Assembly: GCF_001904655.1 (NCBI RefSeq)
Contig: NZ_MRCC01000007.1
Span: 1-64,000, forward strand
DNA: 64,000 nucleotides
From: Chroogloeocystis siderophila 5.2 s.c.1
GTDB lineage: Bacteria; Cyanobacteriota; Cyanobacteriia; Cyanobacteriales; Chroococcidiopsidaceae
Direction of reading: 5' to 3'
Below are positions 8,266-17,863 of this stretch, piece after piece (positions within the stretch are counted from its first letter, which is position 1; the number at the start of each line of letters is the position of its first letter). The notes under the pieces are model-generated. The model ran no database searches. It was given only the letters and a program-made list of their open reading frames with translations, and was not told the origin of the DNA. The translations under genes were made by a program, and so were the position numbers.

Positions 8266-8661
8266 TCAAACAATTTTATTTAACAATTGGCGGCGTTTTT
8301 GTTCAAATTCGTACTCAGAAATCAATCCATCTTGACGTAGATCGTCGAGTTGACGTAACGCATCGGCGATCACACTTACACGATGAGGAGTTGCTGATTG
8401 ATTTGGTGTCGCCGCAAAAACTTCGATATTTCCTTCAGAGTTATTAAAATTCCGGTCAAATTCCTCCTCATCTTGAGCTAGATACCAAACGCCTTCAATT
8501 GCACTTGCGACGCGCGGAATTGGCGTCCATGATAGAAGTAAATACAATACGCCCCACAGCGGTTGTCCTAGATAGAACTTATGTAAACCGGCGATCGGTA
8601 TGACTGTTCCACTAAAAGCCAAAAGTGCGGCAATTTTTCTACTTTTCAGTTTACCTAACAT
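8266..8661 (-). CDS. TM2-domain membrane protein with C-terminal SHOCT-like motif
   Basis: 131 residues. The N-terminal half is a TM2 domain: two membrane helices around GLHKFYLGQPLWGVLYLLLSWTP, with the conserved G-x-H-x-F-Y-L-G turn, at about 12-50. The C-terminal end (LRQLDDLRQDGLISEYEFEQKRRQLL) is the short oligomerisation motif called SHOCT. TM2-SHOCT proteins are widespread and of unknown function. The gene is first in a likely two-gene operon with the helix-hairpin-helix gene. Confidence 0.8.
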   Translation of the reverse strand: MLGKLKSRKIAALLAFSGTVIPIAGLHKFYLGQPLWGVLYLLLSWTPIPRVASAIEGVWYLAQDEEEFDRNFNNSEGNIEVFAATPNQSATPHRVSVIADALRQLDDLRQDGLISEYEFEQKRRQLLNKIV

Positions 8662-8751
8662 ATTCAGTTCAACTCCACGGTAGCCACGCTCATTCTTAAC
8701 GAAGCGAATGCTGGATCGCTTGATGTTTCGGCGCTAGTGTTGGCTTTGTTT

Positions 8752-8785
8752 TTGCTGCAAGCAAGTGTAACTCAGCAATTTTTTT
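8752..8785 (+). terminator. Orphan terminator-like hairpin
   Basis: TTGCTG (8752-8757) pairs with CAGCAA (8773-8778) and is followed by a run of seven T on the plus strand. No plus-strand gene lies upstream for over 1 kb, so it may end a small RNA or an antisense transcript, or be fortuitous. Confidence 0.35.
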
Positions 8786-8962
8786 CAGATCTCTTCTTTA
8801 TGATAAATATTGATTGTTTTAACACACAAAAAGTAGAGATAGCTGCGATCACCAGACACAATAATGAGCTTGATGTCAAGTGTTGAAATCTCGACAACAA
8901 TACGATGAAGTGTAGCATTTGAGTCTAGACTAGAATAATACCAAATGCAACAGTAAAGTCTC

Positions 8963-8980
8963 CTGAGTGATAGCACTCAG
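8963..8980 (+). promoter_or_regulatory. Leader hairpin before the DUF1825 gene
   Basis: CTGAGTG-ATAG-CACTCAG is a perfect 7-bp stem with a four-base loop, ending 15 bases before the ATG at 8996. It lies where the ribosome binding site would be expected, and no purine-rich Shine-Dalgarno sequence is seen between it and the ATG. A role in mRNA stability or translation is inferred only from position. Confidence 0.5.
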
Positions 8981-8995
8981 TTGAACATAAGTGCC

Positions 8996-9319
8996 ATGGG
9001 ATTTTTTGACTCTGAGATTGTTCAACAAGAAGCCAAGCAGCTTTTTGAAGATTACCAAGCCTTAATCAAACTTGGTCAGAACTACGGCAAGTTTGACCGC
9101 GAAGGCAAAAAGATGTTTATTGAGCAAATGGAAGCTCTGATGGAACGCTATCGCATTTTTATGAAGCGATTTGAACTGTCAGAAGACTTTATGGCTCAAA
9201 TGACGGCGCAGCAACTACAAACGCAGTTAGGACAGTTTGGGATGACACCACAGCAGATGTTTGACCAGATGAATCTAACCCTGGAACGGATGAAAGCAGA
9301 AGTCGACAAACAGCCATAA
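8996..9319 (+). CDS. DUF1825 family protein
   Basis: 107 residues. The start MGFFDSEIVQQEAKQLFEDYQ and the following FDREGKKMFIEQMEALMERYRIF and AQMTAQQLQTQLGQFGMTPQQMF match DUF1825, a small all-helical family confined largely to cyanobacteria and of unknown role. The protein is soluble, highly charged and rich in Met and Gln. An upstream TTG at 8981 would add five residues, but MGFFDSE is the family start. A perfect hairpin lies just upstream. Confidence 0.88.
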   Translation: MGFFDSEIVQQEAKQLFEDYQALIKLGQNYGKFDREGKKMFIEQMEALMERYRIFMKRFELSEDFMAQMTAQQLQTQLGQFGMTPQQMFDQMNLTLERMKAEVDKQP

Positions 9320-9322
9320 AAT

Positions 9323-9352
9323 AGGGATCAGGGGTCGGAGGTCAGAAATCAG
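9323..9352. repeat. GGTCAGAGATCAGG-family repeat
   Basis: AGGGATCAGGGGTCGGAGG plus GTCAGAAATCAG directly follows the DUF1825 stop. A weaker C-rich counterpart (CACCTGATCCTTAACTCC) lies at 9408-9425, so the pair flanks the short gap before the PBP gene. Confidence 0.65.
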
Positions 9353-9436
9353 AAAATTAACCTTTACGCAAAGCCTACTGAGTTTAACTTTAACTTTTTC
9401 TGTTTTTCACCTGATCCTTAACTCCTCTTCGCGCTA

Positions 9437-11359
9437 TTAGTTAGCACTAGGGCGTTGAAACTGCGAAGGCGAGCGGAAATACTCTACTCGTTGATCTTTT
9501 AAAGCTTTCTGCATAAAGTCACGCCATACAGGTGCAACAAAACCACCACCAGTCGAGCCTTTACCTAAGGGGCGATAATTGTCGTTTCCTACCCAAACCG
9601 CAGTTGCTAGCTGTGGTACATAACCGACAAACCAAATGTCACGCTCTGAAGAGGTTGTTCCTGTTTTACCAGCAGCTTGACGGTCAAGTTGTGCTGCTCT
9701 ACCAGTACCGTTGGTAATAACTCCTTGCATCACACTAGTCAGCGATGCTGCTGCCCAGGGATCGAGTACAAGTTGCGGTTTGGGTGTATTGTCGAGTAAT
9801 ACATTACCACTACTGTCACTTACACGGACGATCACGGTCGGCGGCGAGTGCCAACCATAATTAGCAAATGTTGCATAAGCGCTAGCCATTTCGAGCGGTG
9901 TAACGCCAATTGCGCCTAAGGGTAATGAAATGACAGGCTCCATTGGACTATTTATTCCCAGAACCCGACAAATTTCAATCACTTTATTTAGTCCAACTGC
10001 ACGTCCAATTTTAATCGCTGGAATGTTTCGCGAAACTTCTAAGGCTCTGCGAATTGACATTGGTCCTTGGAAGGTGTTGTCGTAGTTTTTCGGCGTGTAA
10101 AGTTGCGTACTACCGTCGTTATAGCTGACTGGAGTATCCTCTACGATCGAGTTAGGAGTATATTTCCCAGAAGCAAACGCTGCGTAATAGACAAATGGTT
10201 TAAAGGCTGACCCAGGTTGACGCTGTGCTTGAGTCGCGCGGTTAAACTCGCTTTTTCTGGGATCGACACCACCAACGAGAGCTTTGATAAACTGAGTTCG
10301 CGGATCGACCGCAACTAATGCCATTTGATCGCCGTTGACGCCCTGGGCGCGAATTCGTTTATGCCAAGTTGTGACAGTTTCTTCTGCCATCCGCTGCATA
10401 TCAGCATCGACAGTCGTTTGTACGCGCATTCCACCTTTGAGTACCGCATCGCGACCAAAGCGTTTCGCTAATTCTTGCGCGGCTGCATTTGTGACATAAG
10501 GCATCGCACTACCTTGAAACGAGCGGATGCGACCGAGTTTAATTTCCGTGTTACGCGCTGCGGCTTCTTCTTCTGGTGTAATCCAACCCAACTGCAACAT
10601 TCGATTAAGCACAATTTCCTGGCGTTGTTTTGCTTGTTCCATGCTATTAAACGGACTATATTGCTCTGGGGCTTGAATCAAACCTGCCATCATCGCGGCT
10701 TCAGCCAAGTTAAGATTCGCGGCTGATTTATTAAAGTACGTTCGGGCTGCGGTTTGGACGCCGTAGTTGTTGTGTCCCCAATAAACTTGGTTGAGGTACA
10801 ACTCTAAAATTTCTTCTTTACTCAGAACTTGTTCAAGGCGAACGGCTAAGACAGCTTCGGCAACTTTGCGACTAAATTTCCGCTCTTGCGTCAAGAAAAT
10901 ATTTCTTGCCAACTGCATCGAGACGGTAGAACCACCTTCCGCGACAGCACCGCGTTGCCAGTTTACCAGTAACGCCCGACCAACACTGCCAACATTGATA
11001 CCATGATGATAATAAAAGTGGCTATCTTCGATCGCCATAACAGCGCGTTTGAGGTCTGGCGAAATGCGGTCTAAGGGAACAACTTCGCGGTTTGCTTCGC
11101 CGTGAATGCTGGCAAGCAATCTACCTTTGATGTCGTAAATATAAGACGTTTCTGAGGGAAAATAGTTACGTAAAGCTCTGACATCGGGTAGGTTGCGGAA
11201 ACTAGTTGCTAACCCAATTAATCCCCCAGCTACAACAGCACTCGTCAGCATTGTAATTGCCAATAGTGTACCGCCAGTTACCTGACCGACTTCTTTGACA
11301 AACTGATAACTGGGTGAAGAGGCTCGTTGTTGTTTTTTATGAACAATACTAGAAGACAC
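9437..11359 (-). CDS. Class A penicillin-binding protein (PBP1A type)
   Basis: 640 residues. A membrane anchor lies at about 29-52. The GT51 glycosyltransferase domain (about 80-250) has EDSHFYYHHG with catalytic Glu111, GGSTVSMQLARN (142-153) and KEEILELYLNQVYWG. The transpeptidase domain has the SxxK motif SAFK (Ser384), SRN (443-445) and KTGTTS (565-570), so both active sites are intact. It polymerises lipid II and cross-links peptidoglycan in the periplasm. Cyanobacteria carry several such paralogues. It is divergent from tyrS and appears monocistronic. Confidence 0.95.
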   Translation of the reverse strand: MSSSIVHKKQQRASSPSYQFVKEVGQVTGGTLLAITMLTSAVVAGGLIGLATSFRNLPDVRALRNYFPSETSYIYDIKGRLLASIHGEANREVVPLDRISPDLKRAVMAIEDSHFYYHHGINVGSVGRALLVNWQRGAVAEGGSTVSMQLARNIFLTQERKFSRKVAEAVLAVRLEQVLSKEEILELYLNQVYWGHNNYGVQTAARTYFNKSAANLNLAEAAMMAGLIQAPEQYSPFNSMEQAKQRQEIVLNRMLQLGWITPEEEAAARNTEIKLGRIRSFQGSAMPYVTNAAAQELAKRFGRDAVLKGGMRVQTTVDADMQRMAEETVTTWHKRIRAQGVNGDQMALVAVDPRTQFIKALVGGVDPRKSEFNRATQAQRQPGSAFKPFVYYAAFASGKYTPNSIVEDTPVSYNDGSTQLYTPKNYDNTFQGPMSIRRALEVSRNIPAIKIGRAVGLNKVIEICRVLGINSPMEPVISLPLGAIGVTPLEMASAYATFANYGWHSPPTVIVRVSDSSGNVLLDNTPKPQLVLDPWAAASLTSVMQGVITNGTGRAAQLDRQAAGKTGTTSSERDIWFVGYVPQLATAVWVGNDNYRPLGKGSTGGGFVAPVWRDFMQKALKDQRVEYFRSPSQFQRPSAN

Positions 11360-11521
11360 GGCGGTTTAACTTCCTCACTTGTAGACAAGGGTTGAAATTG
11401 AGTGATGCGCTAAAAACAACTATTTTTTGTAATTTATAGTAATCTGACACCTGAGCGGATGAGAATACACGCGATCCCGAATCAATTATATGAAGACCAG
11501 TTTAGCTATCAAGTTCCTAGT

Positions 11522-12778
11522 ATGACGCAAAGCCAAGGAGAAACCAAAATTCAACCGACGACTGATAATGCTGTAAAAAATTTTACGTGGCTACGCCGTG
11601 GTGTCAGCGAGATTTTTCCTGAACAAGTGCATTCGGACGATCCGCTGGAAAACCTCGAAAAACGCTTGACAGATACGCATCGACCTTTGCGCGTCAAACT
11701 GGGTATCGATCCTACGAGTCCCGATATTCACCTTGGTCATAGTATTCCTTATAGAAAGCTCCGAGCTTTTCAAGATGCGGGGCATACAGCAGTACTCATT
11801 ATTGGCGATTTTACTGCAAAAATTGGCGATCCAACAGGTAAATCAGAAGTCCGTCGGCAACTGAGTGATGAAATTGTGGCACAAAATGCTAAAACATACT
11901 TGAATCAGTTGCGTCCTATTTTAGATTTTGACACGCCAGGTAGGTTAGAAGTTCGCTACAACTCCGAGTGGCTTTCTAAGTTGGATTTGGCGAAAATTTT
12001 AGAGTTACTTTCCACGATGACTGTGGGTCAGATGTTAGCTAAAGAGGGATTTGCAGAACGTTATGCCCAAGAAAATCCCATTTACTTACACGAGTTTTTG
12101 TACCCGATTATGCAAGGGTATGATTCGGTGGCGGTCGAAGCTGATGTGGAATTAGGGGGGACAGACCAAAAGTTTAATATTGCGGTAGGTCGAGATTTGC
12201 AACGTCACTTCGGGTTTCCCCCGCAGTTCGGCGTACTAATGCCAATTCTCATCGGAACTGATGGAACTCAGAAAATGTCTAAGTCTTTGGGAAACTACAT
12301 TGGTTTATCCGATGATCCACTGACAATGTATTCCAAGTTAGAAAAAATTCCCGATCATCTGCTGGAACAATACTTTGAGTTGTTGACGGATTTACCTTTA
12401 GACGTTTTACCAGAAAACCCGCGCGATCGCCAAAAGCTCTTAGCATTAAATATCGTCGCTCAATTTCACGGTCAAGAAGCTGCCGCAAAAGCACAGCAAA
12501 CCGCAATGTCGCTGGTTCAAGGTGCAACAACGGATACATCTGCTGTTCCAGAATTTTCTTTATCACAGGTAGAGTTTCCAGCGAAGTTGTTTTATATTCT
12601 GAGTGCAAGTAAATTGTGTAAAAGCAGTTCCGATGCTCGCAGACAAATTCAAGGCGGTGCGGTGCGATTGAATAGTGATCGCGTTACGCAACTTGACTTA
12701 GCGTTTGAAAAACCCGAACAACTGTACGAAAAAGTTTTACAAGTGGGAAAAAATAAGTTTGTCCGCTTAGTACCGTGA
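11522..12778 (+). CDS. tyrS: Tyrosyl-tRNA synthetase
   Basis: 418 residues from the ATG at 11522; an ATG at 11459 would add 21 poorly conserved residues. Class I signatures are present: [14 protein letters not shown] for HIGH, and [14 protein letters not shown] for KMSKS. The tyrosine-binding region includes [21 protein letters not shown]-terminal S4 RNA-binding domain ([22 protein letters not shown]) recognises the tRNA. The HLGH form with a nearby KMSKS is the TyrRS type found in many cyanobacteria. It charges tRNA-Tyr in the cytosol. pyrF follows 134 bases later, past a repeat. Confidence 0.95.
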   Translation: MTQSQGETKIQPTTDNAVKNFTWLRRGVSEIFPEQVHSDDPLENLEKRLTDTHRPLRVKLGIDPTSPDIHLGHSIPYRKLRAFQDAGHTAVLIIGDFTAKIGDPTGKSEVRRQLSDEIVAQNAKTYLNQLRPILDFDTPGRLEVRYNSEWLSKLDLAKILELLSTMTVGQMLAKEGFAERYAQENPIYLHEFLYPIMQGYDSVAVEADVELGGTDQKFNIAVGRDLQRHFGFPPQFGVLMPILIGTDGTQKMSKSLGNYIGLSDDPLTMYSKLEKIPDHLLEQYFELLTDLPLDVLPENPRDRQKLLALNIVAQFHGQEAAAKAQQTAMSLVQGATTDTSAVPEFSLSQVEFPAKLFYILSASKLCKSSSDARRQIQGGAVRLNSDRVTQLDLAFEKPEQLYEKVLQVGKNKFVRLVP

Positions 12779-12875
12779 TTAAATTGAGTGGCTAGTGAAA
12801 GAGTAGGAGTGTAGGCGAGATTAAGATACGATTTTCCTACTACCCTACAACCCACCTACCCAACTATCCGCTACT

Positions 12876-12908
12876 CCCCTGACCCCCGACCTCTGAACCC
12901 TGAACTCT
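12876..12908. repeat. GGTCAGAGATCAGG-family repeat (C-rich orientation)
   Basis: CCCCTGACCCCCGACCTC followed by TGAACCCTGAACTCT lies five bases before the pyrF ATG, so it occupies the place of its ribosome binding site. Confidence 0.65.
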
Positions 12909-12912
12909 ATCA

Positions 12913-13626
12913 ATGTCCCCAGAACGCATTATTGTGCCTTTAGATGTCGCCAGCGAAGCTGAAGCGATCGCTTTACTCGAAACATTACCAGAAGTTACTT
13001 TCTGGAAAGTTGGTTTAGAGCTTTTTGTCAATAGTGGTCCAGGTATCTTAGAAAGACTGAAAAACCAGCAAAAGCGGATTTTTTTGGATCTGAAGTTTCA
13101 CGATATTCCTAACACAATGGCAGGCGCGTGTCGGGCGGTGGGGCGTTATGGAGTGGATTTGCTCACCATTCACGCCACAGCAGGAAAAGAAGCGATCGCC
13201 GCCGCACATCAGGCGATACAGCAAGGTGCTACCTCAGCCGATGTGATACCTGCCAAAGTACTAGCGATTACACTCCTGACGAGTATTTCAGCGCGACAAC
13301 TGGCATTTGATTTAAAAATTCCGCTAGAGTTACCTGAATATGCGCTACAAATGGCGCTGTTAGCCCAAGCCGCAGGTGTAGATGGTGCTGTTTGTTCGCC
13401 GCAAGAAGTCGGGCATTTACGTCAAATTTGCGGTGACGACTTTGTGTTAGTGTGTCCTGGAGTACGACCCCTTTGGGCAGAAGGGGGAGATCAAAAACGA
13501 TCGCTCACTCCCGTGAAAGCACTTAAAGCTGGAGCCGATTATCTTGTGATTGGGCGTCCAATTACGGCGGCTGAAGACCCAAAAAGTGCGTGGGCACGCA
13601 TTTGTGACGAGTTAGCAGCGTCATGA
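12913..13626 (+). CDS. pyrF: Orotidine 5'-phosphate decarboxylase
   Basis: 237 residues, normal for the bacterial enzyme. The phosphate and substrate-binding landmarks are seen: [18 protein letters not shown] at the start, the catalytic [14 protein letters not shown] box at about residues 56-69, [23 protein letters not shown] and the C-terminal [17 protein letters not shown]. It makes UMP from OMP, the last step of de novo pyrimidine synthesis. The ATG is preceded by a repeat rather than a clear Shine-Dalgarno site. The last codons overlap the next gene by four bases (ATGA), indicating translational coupling. pyrD lies 3 kb downstream. Confidence 0.96.
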   Translation: MSPERIIVPLDVASEAEAIALLETLPEVTFWKVGLELFVNSGPGILERLKNQQKRIFLDLKFHDIPNTMAGACRAVGRYGVDLLTIHATAGKEAIAAAHQAIQQGATSADVIPAKVLAITLLTSISARQLAFDLKIPLELPEYALQMALLAQAAGVDGAVCSPQEVGHLRQICGDDFVLVCPGVRPLWAEGGDQKRSLTPVKALKAGADYLVIGRPITAAEDPKSAWARICDELAAS

Positions 13627-14213
13627 TAGCAGTGAGAAGGCTGCATCTTTCGATTTACGCTTTATACTTGCTTGCTTATAGCTTCAACCTAGAACTCGTG
13701 GGAATAAAGCCAGTAGATAACACGTACTTTCAACAATCAGTAGGATTTGCTAAGCGATCGCCGCAGTGCCAAACCGAAGATGTGGAAACATTAACCGCAC
13801 AACTATTACCAGCTTTACCAAGCTATGCGAATCGGATTAGTCAACGTACTCGTCGGCGCGATGCGAGCGTTGATATTTATACTTACGTAATTATTGCTGG
13901 ACGCCCTGAGTTTGCACCCTTAACGCTTGGTCCTGGCGAATATACTCCTGACGTAGAATCAACTAACGCACAACAGCCGCAACAAGTCTTTATCACAACA
14001 CTCGAACGACAGTATATTGATAGTAGACCTGTTGAACTGCAACAGTTTCACTGGCTATTTTTCACGCGTGCGGAAGGTCGTTGGCGACTTGCTATCATGT
14101 TTTCCCGCACTGGTTTGTATCCCTCGCGACAACCACTGACACCACCTAGAGATAGTAGTAATGGTACTATTGCCCAAGCAATACGCACATGGTTACGCGA
14201 TTGTCAAACTTAG
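13623..14213 (+). CDS. Unrecognised protein coupled to pyrF
   Basis: 196 residues, starting inside the pyrF stop (ATGA overlap). A hydrophobic stretch at about 8-26 ([18 protein letters not shown]) may be a signal or anchor, which would put the rest outside the membrane. The body has no motif I recognise; it is rich in Gln, Arg and Thr, with a conserved-looking [20 protein letters not shown] strand region near 140-160 that suggests a beta-rich fold. The context gives no function, since coupling to pyrF often reflects only gene packing in cyanobacteria. Confidence 0.75.
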   Translation: MIAVRRLHLSIYALYLLAYSFNLELVGIKPVDNTYFQQSVGFAKRSPQCQTEDVETLTAQLLPALPSYANRISQRTRRRDASVDIYTYVIIAGRPEFAPLTLGPGEYTPDVESTNAQQPQQVFITTLERQYIDSRPVELQQFHWLFFTRAEGRWRLAIMFSRTGLYPSRQPLTPPRDSSNGTIAQAIRTWLRDCQT

Positions 14214-14220
14214 AGGTTAA

Positions 14221-14245
14221 AGATCAGGGGTCAGAGATCAGAGTT
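14221..14245. repeat. GGTCAGAGATCAGG-family repeat
   Basis: AGATCAGGGGTCAGAGATCA plus GAGTT follows the stop of the pyrF-coupled gene. A C-rich copy 130 bases further on (14377-14430) forms an inverted pair with it. Confidence 0.65.
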
Positions 14246-14376
14246 AAAAGCTAGTCATTTGTGTTGCAAGCTTAGCGAATGAATTTGTGACTAAACAAAT
14301 AAAGTCCACCGGCGCGAACTTATTGAGCAGACTGTATGTTTGAAGTAGCCTTGAAGAGAGTCGGAGGGCTTCTAAC

Positions 14377-14430
14377 CCTAATCCCTGAACCGTAGGTCTG
14401 CGCTAGCGCCCTCTGACCCCTGATCTCTAC
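14377..14430. repeat. Composite repeat with CCGTAGGTCTGCGC core, covering the end of the glycosylase gene
   Basis: ATCCCTGAACCGTAGGTCTG and CGCTAGCGCCCTCTGACC followed by CCTGATCTC run through the last codons and stop of the minus-strand glycosylase gene. The same composite, with one base changed in the core (CGCAAGCGCC), recurs at 59990-60043, showing that it is a dispersed element longer than the simple GGTCAGAGATCAGG unit. Confidence 0.7.
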
Positions 14431-15127
14431 TATGTTGCATTTCATCTAACTTAGCGCGTACTGCTTGAATATCTTGCCACATCAGCCATTTAGGGCTACC
14501 ACGTTCGCGCGAAGGGTTACGCAATAAATATGCTGGATGGAGAATCGGCATACATAAACGTCCTTCCCACTCAATCCAGTTTCCCCGAATCTTGGTAATT
14601 CCGCGCTTTTCGCCTGTCAAGCCTTTGAGGGCGGTTGCGCCAGTAAATAGAATTATTTTCGGGTCAACCAAACGAATTTGCTCTAGCAGGTAAGGTTTAC
14701 ACGCGCTAATTTCGTCAGTGGTAGGAACGCGGTTGTTCGGTGGACGGCATTTAATGACATTACAGATATAAATGTGATTATCTGTATCAAGCTTTACCGA
14801 AGCTAATATTTTATCAAGAAGTTGCCCCGCTTTACCGACGAAGGGCAATCCGGTTTCATCTTCATTTTGCCCTGGTGCTTCGCCAATGATCATAATCGGT
14901 GCTTGCAAATTTCCGCGTCCAACTACAGCGTGCGTGCGTGTTTCGCCAAGTCCGCAGCGATGACACACATTGCAATGCTGTGCGATTTCCGTCATCGCGG
15001 AATACGTACCTGGGGGAATCGGAATTTTAGCGTCTGTGGGAATTAATTCAGGCTGCGCTGCTGCCGATGCTTCTGAATCAGTAGTAGGATTTTGAAAAAG
15101 ACTAAGTTGCTCTTCGCTGCTAGTCAT
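14378..15127 (-). CDS. Family 4 (Fe-S) uracil-DNA glycosylase
   Basis: 249 residues. Four cysteines spaced as in the thermophilic family 4 enzymes (Cys55, Cys58, Cys127, Cys143) would bind a [4Fe-4S] cluster. The active-site motifs GEAPGQNEDETGLPFVGKAG (about 82-101) and the C-terminal LHPAYLLRNPS (196-206) are intact. It excises uracil from DNA in the cytosol. The first 45 residues are a low-complexity extension. About 17 C-terminal residues (from SRDQGSEGASADLRF) are encoded by a dispersed repeat that supplies the stop codon, so the native end has been replaced. The family is usually clean after the MWQDIQAVRAKL helix. Confidence 0.93.
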   Translation of the reverse strand: MTSSEEQLSLFQNPTTDSEASAAAQPELIPTDAKIPIPPGTYSAMTEIAQHCNVCHRCGLGETRTHAVVGRGNLQAPIMIIGEAPGQNEDETGLPFVGKAGQLLDKILASVKLDTDNHIYICNVIKCRPPNNRVPTTDEISACKPYLLEQIRLVDPKIILFTGATALKGLTGEKRGITKIRGNWIEWEGRLCMPILHPAYLLRNPSRERGSPKWLMWQDIQAVRAKLDEMQHSRDQGSEGASADLRFRD

Positions 15128-15291
15128 GATTGAAATAGCGTCAGTTTAAATAAAATGCAATTGCGCCAAGCGCAGCATCCCGGTTGCCCCTCAATTCTAT
15201 AACAGTGCGTTCGGTCTCAGGATAGTCACACTGAACTAAAATCAGTCATCATAGAAATTAAGACTGTCGCGCTATGGTGTTAGGCGCACTC

Positions 15292-15978
15292 ATGTCAGAT
15301 TTTCCTCTTTTTCGCGATCGCATTGATGCCGGCGAACAGTTGGCGCAAACTATTTCATTTGTTTTAACTCAGCCACCATTATCAACCATCGATGCACAAC
15401 CAATTGTCTATGCACTACCACGCGGAGGTATACCTGTAGGTTTGCCAGTCGCACAATTATTACATTGCCCTTTAAGTATCTTAGTTGCTAAAAAAATTAG
15501 CCATCCTAAGAATCCCGAGTTGGCGATTGGTGCTGTTACTGCGGATGGTAACGTGCTGTGGGCTGAGGAAACGCCATTTTACATTCCTCACTCGCGTCAA
15601 GGAAAAGCCGCTTTAGCAGAAGCGATGGCAAAAGCACAAGCACAACTTGCCCAACTTACACCTGCCTGTCCAGAAGTGAGCGCTGAAGGTGCGATCGCAA
15701 TTATTGTAGATGATGGTATTGCGACAGGAATGACGATCGCTGTCGCCGCGCAAGCTTTAAAAGCTCAAAATCCTGCTGCAATATTATTATGTGCGCCAGT
15801 CGCACCACACGGATTGATTCCTTGGCTGGAACAGTGGGGCGATCGCGTCATTGTGTTGGAAACACCGCAATCATTCATGAGTGTCAGTCGCTTCTACGCC
15901 GAATTTCCCCAAGTTGAAACCGAAGAAGCTTTGGCTTATTTACAGCAACATAAAGAAGAGGTGAGGGGTGAGGGGTGA
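15292..15978 (+). CDS. Phosphoribosyltransferase family protein
   Basis: 228 residues from the ATG at 15292; the upstream ATG at 15274 is possible but adds only MVLGAL. The type I PRTase fold is seen: VYALPRGGIPVGLPVAQLL near residue 40, KKISHPKNPELAIGAV, and the PRPP loop IAIIVDDGIATGMTIAVAAQAL at about 141-162. The substrate base is unknown; proteins of this kind are annotated as predicted phosphoribosyltransferases and may not act on a free purine. The last residues (EEVRGEG) come from a GAGGGGTGAGG repeat that supplies the stop, so the C-terminus is not native. A methyltransferase gene follows 32 bases on. Confidence 0.85.
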   Translation: MSDFPLFRDRIDAGEQLAQTISFVLTQPPLSTIDAQPIVYALPRGGIPVGLPVAQLLHCPLSILVAKKISHPKNPELAIGAVTADGNVLWAEETPFYIPHSRQGKAALAEAMAKAQAQLAQLTPACPEVSAEGAIAIIVDDGIATGMTIAVAAQALKAQNPAAILLCAPVAPHGLIPWLEQWGDRVIVLETPQSFMSVSRFYAEFPQVETEEALAYLQQHKEEVRGEG

Positions 15979-15979
15979 G
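15957..15979. repeat. GAGGGGTGAGG repeat at the end of the PRTase gene
   Basis: GAGGTGAGGGGTGAGGGGTG encodes the last six residues and the stop of the upstream gene. It is the same family as the copy inside the FAD oxidoreductase gene (2450-2478). Confidence 0.7.
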
Positions 15980-16010
15980 TTAATTTTTAGTATTTTAAGT
16001 AAGTAGTTAT

Positions 16011-16712
16011 ATGTCAATTAAACACTCCCAAAGTCAAAATCAAGTGACGCTGCCACGAGTTTTAGAACCAGAAGTGATGGATAGCTGGGAAGAGGCGGTA
16101 GAATACGATGCAATGGACTTTACAGAAGTTAATACTGCCTTTGCTAAAAGTGTGATTGAGTTAGGACCTCATTTTCCGGCGAAAGTGTTGGATGTTGGTA
16201 CAGGGACAGCCAGAATTCCGATATTAATCGCTGCAAAGTGTCCGCAATGGCGGATTTGGGGAATTGATTTAGCTCAAAATATGTTGCAGCTTGGCTTGCA
16301 GCACGTCAAAAACGCTGGCTTAGAACAACAGATTTTTCTCGAAACTGCTGATGCTAAAAAAATGCCTTATTCTGATGGAAAATTTCAGATGGTGATTTCT
16401 AATAGCTTAGTCCACCACTTGCCCGATCCTCTACGCTTTTTCCATGAAATAGCACGCGTACTACAACCACAAGGCGCTATATTTATTCGAGACTTGATTC
16501 GCCCTGTGGATGTCGAAACAATGGATGCCTTGGTTGCAAGCATTGGTGCAGAATACGACGAACGACAAAAGAAATTATTTCGCGACTCGCTTCATGCTGC
16601 GCTTACTTTAGATGAGGTTCGTGATTTAATAGAGCAAGCCAATTTGAGCGATGTAAAAGTTTATCAATCTTCGGATCGACACTGGACAGCAGCAAGAGCG
16701 TGGCAAGATTAA
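16011..16712 (+). CDS. SAM-dependent methyltransferase (class I)
   Basis: 233 residues. The SAM-binding core is clear: [17 protein letters not shown] (motif I, near residue 63), [13 protein letters not shown], a middle acidic motif [20 protein letters not shown] and the HHLPDP post-motif. It resembles the UbiE/COQ5-like group, but the substrate is not identifiable from the motifs. The stop (16710-16712) overlaps the pyrD start by 13 bases, so the genes are cotranscribed. Nothing else in the context points to a lipid, quinone or RNA substrate. Confidence 0.85.
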   Translation: MSIKHSQSQNQVTLPRVLEPEVMDSWEEAVEYDAMDFTEVNTAFAKSVIELGPHFPAKVLDVGTGTARIPILIAAKCPQWRIWGIDLAQNMLQLGLQHVKNAGLEQQIFLETADAKKMPYSDGKFQMVISNSLVHHLPDPLRFFHEIARVLQPQGAIFIRDLIRPVDVETMDALVASIGAEYDERQKKLFRDSLHAALTLDEVRDLIEQANLSDVKVYQSSDRHWTAARAWQD

Positions 16713-17863
16713 ACTTGAATTCAAAACACGAGTGGGATCTCTACAAACTCGTCATTCGCCCTGTCTTATTTACTGGATTAAAAACTGACCCAGAATGGTT
16801 GTATCAAAGAACAATTAGCGCGCTTAGCTGGCTAGAAAATTCGCCACATCATCCAGTTACAACATCAACGCAAAATTTATTAAAAAAATCATTATGTTTG
16901 AGTGATGAACGCTTAGCACAAAAACTGTGGGGAATTGATTTTCCCAATCCCGTCGGTTTAGCCGCAGGATTTGATAAAGATGGTGTGGCGGCGAGTGTTT
17001 GGTCAAATTTTGGGTTTGGCTTTGCGGAAGTTGGTACAGTCACGTTTCACGCGCAACCAGGAAACCCCCGCCCGCGATTATTTCGTTTACCACAAGATCA
17101 CGCAGCTTTAAACCGCATGGGATTTAACAATTCTGGCGCAGCAATGATGGCGAAACGATTGCAAAACGCCTCTCATTTGATACCAATTGGAGTGAATTTA
17201 GGAAAATCAAAGATTACTCCACTAGAAGCCGCAGCTTCTGACTATCGAGAAAGTTTTCGATTACTTAAAGATTTGGGAGATTATTTTGTTGTCAATGTAT
17301 CTTCCCCAAATACCCCAGGGTTACGATCGCTGCAAAATACCACAGAACTCAGTTCAATTCTGGATGCATTACAACAAGAAAATCAAGCTGCTAAGCCGAT
17401 TTGCGTCAAAATCGCCCCCGATCTTGAATGGGAAGAAATCGCGGCGATCGTTGAAATAGCCCAAAGGTACAAACTTGCGGGAATGATTGCGACAAATACG
17501 ACAATCAGTCGCGATCGCATCACTACAAAAATCTTGACACAAACGGGAAAACCGATTCTCGAAGAAGCTGGTGGAATCAGTGGTTTACCAGTACGCGATC
17601 GCGCTACTGAAATTATTCGGTTTATTTACCAACAAACACAAGGTCAACTTCCGATCATAGGCGTTGGCGGGATCTTTACTGCGCAAGATGCCTGGGAGAA
17701 AATTATTGCAGGTGCAAGTCTCATACAAGTTTACACGGGTTGGATTTATGAAGGACCATGGATGGTACGCCGGATTTTACAAGGGTTGCTGCTTAAATTA
17801 GAAGAACACAAACTCAATTCAATTGTCGATGCGGTAGGATTACAGTCAACCAAGAACTTATGA
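16700..17863 (+). CDS. pyrD: Dihydroorotate dehydrogenase, quinone-linked (class 2)
   Basis: 387 residues. The N-terminal extension ([20 protein letters not shown]) that binds membrane and quinone marks class 2. The FMN barrel has [45 protein letters not shown], and the catalytic serine in [16 protein letters not shown]. It oxidises dihydroorotate to orotate at the membrane and passes electrons to plastoquinone. The start is a GTG at 16700 inside the methyltransferase gene; a TTG at 16715 is the alternative and no ATG fits. The stop overlaps the ureE ATG (ATGA), so pyrD, ureE and probably the methyltransferase form one transcript. Confidence 0.95.
   Translation: MARLNLNSKHEWDLYKLVIRPVLFTGLKTDPEWLYQRTISALSWLENSPHHPVTTSTQNLLKKSLCLSDERLAQKLWGIDFPNPVGLAAGFDKDGVAASVWSNFGFGFAEVGTVTFHAQPGNPRPRLFRLPQDHAALNRMGFNNSGAAMMAKRLQNASHLIPIGVNLGKSKITPLEAAASDYRESFRLLKDLGDYFVVNVSSPNTPGLRSLQNTTELSSILDALQQENQAAKPICVKIAPDLEWEEIAAIVEIAQRYKLAGMIATNTTISRDRITTKILTQTGKPILEEAGGISGLPVRDRATEIIRFIYQQTQGQLPIIGVGGIFTAQDAWEKIIAGASLIQVYTGWIYEGPWMVRRILQGLLLKLEEHKLNSIVDAVGLQSTKNL

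Larger units (their letters stand above)
8662..8995. other. Intergenic region between the TM2 and DUF1825 genes
   Basis: 334 bases separate two divergent genes. It holds an orphan plus-strand terminator-like hairpin (8752-8785) and a leader hairpin (8963-8980), each listed separately. I see no open frame with coding character. Confidence 0.55.
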
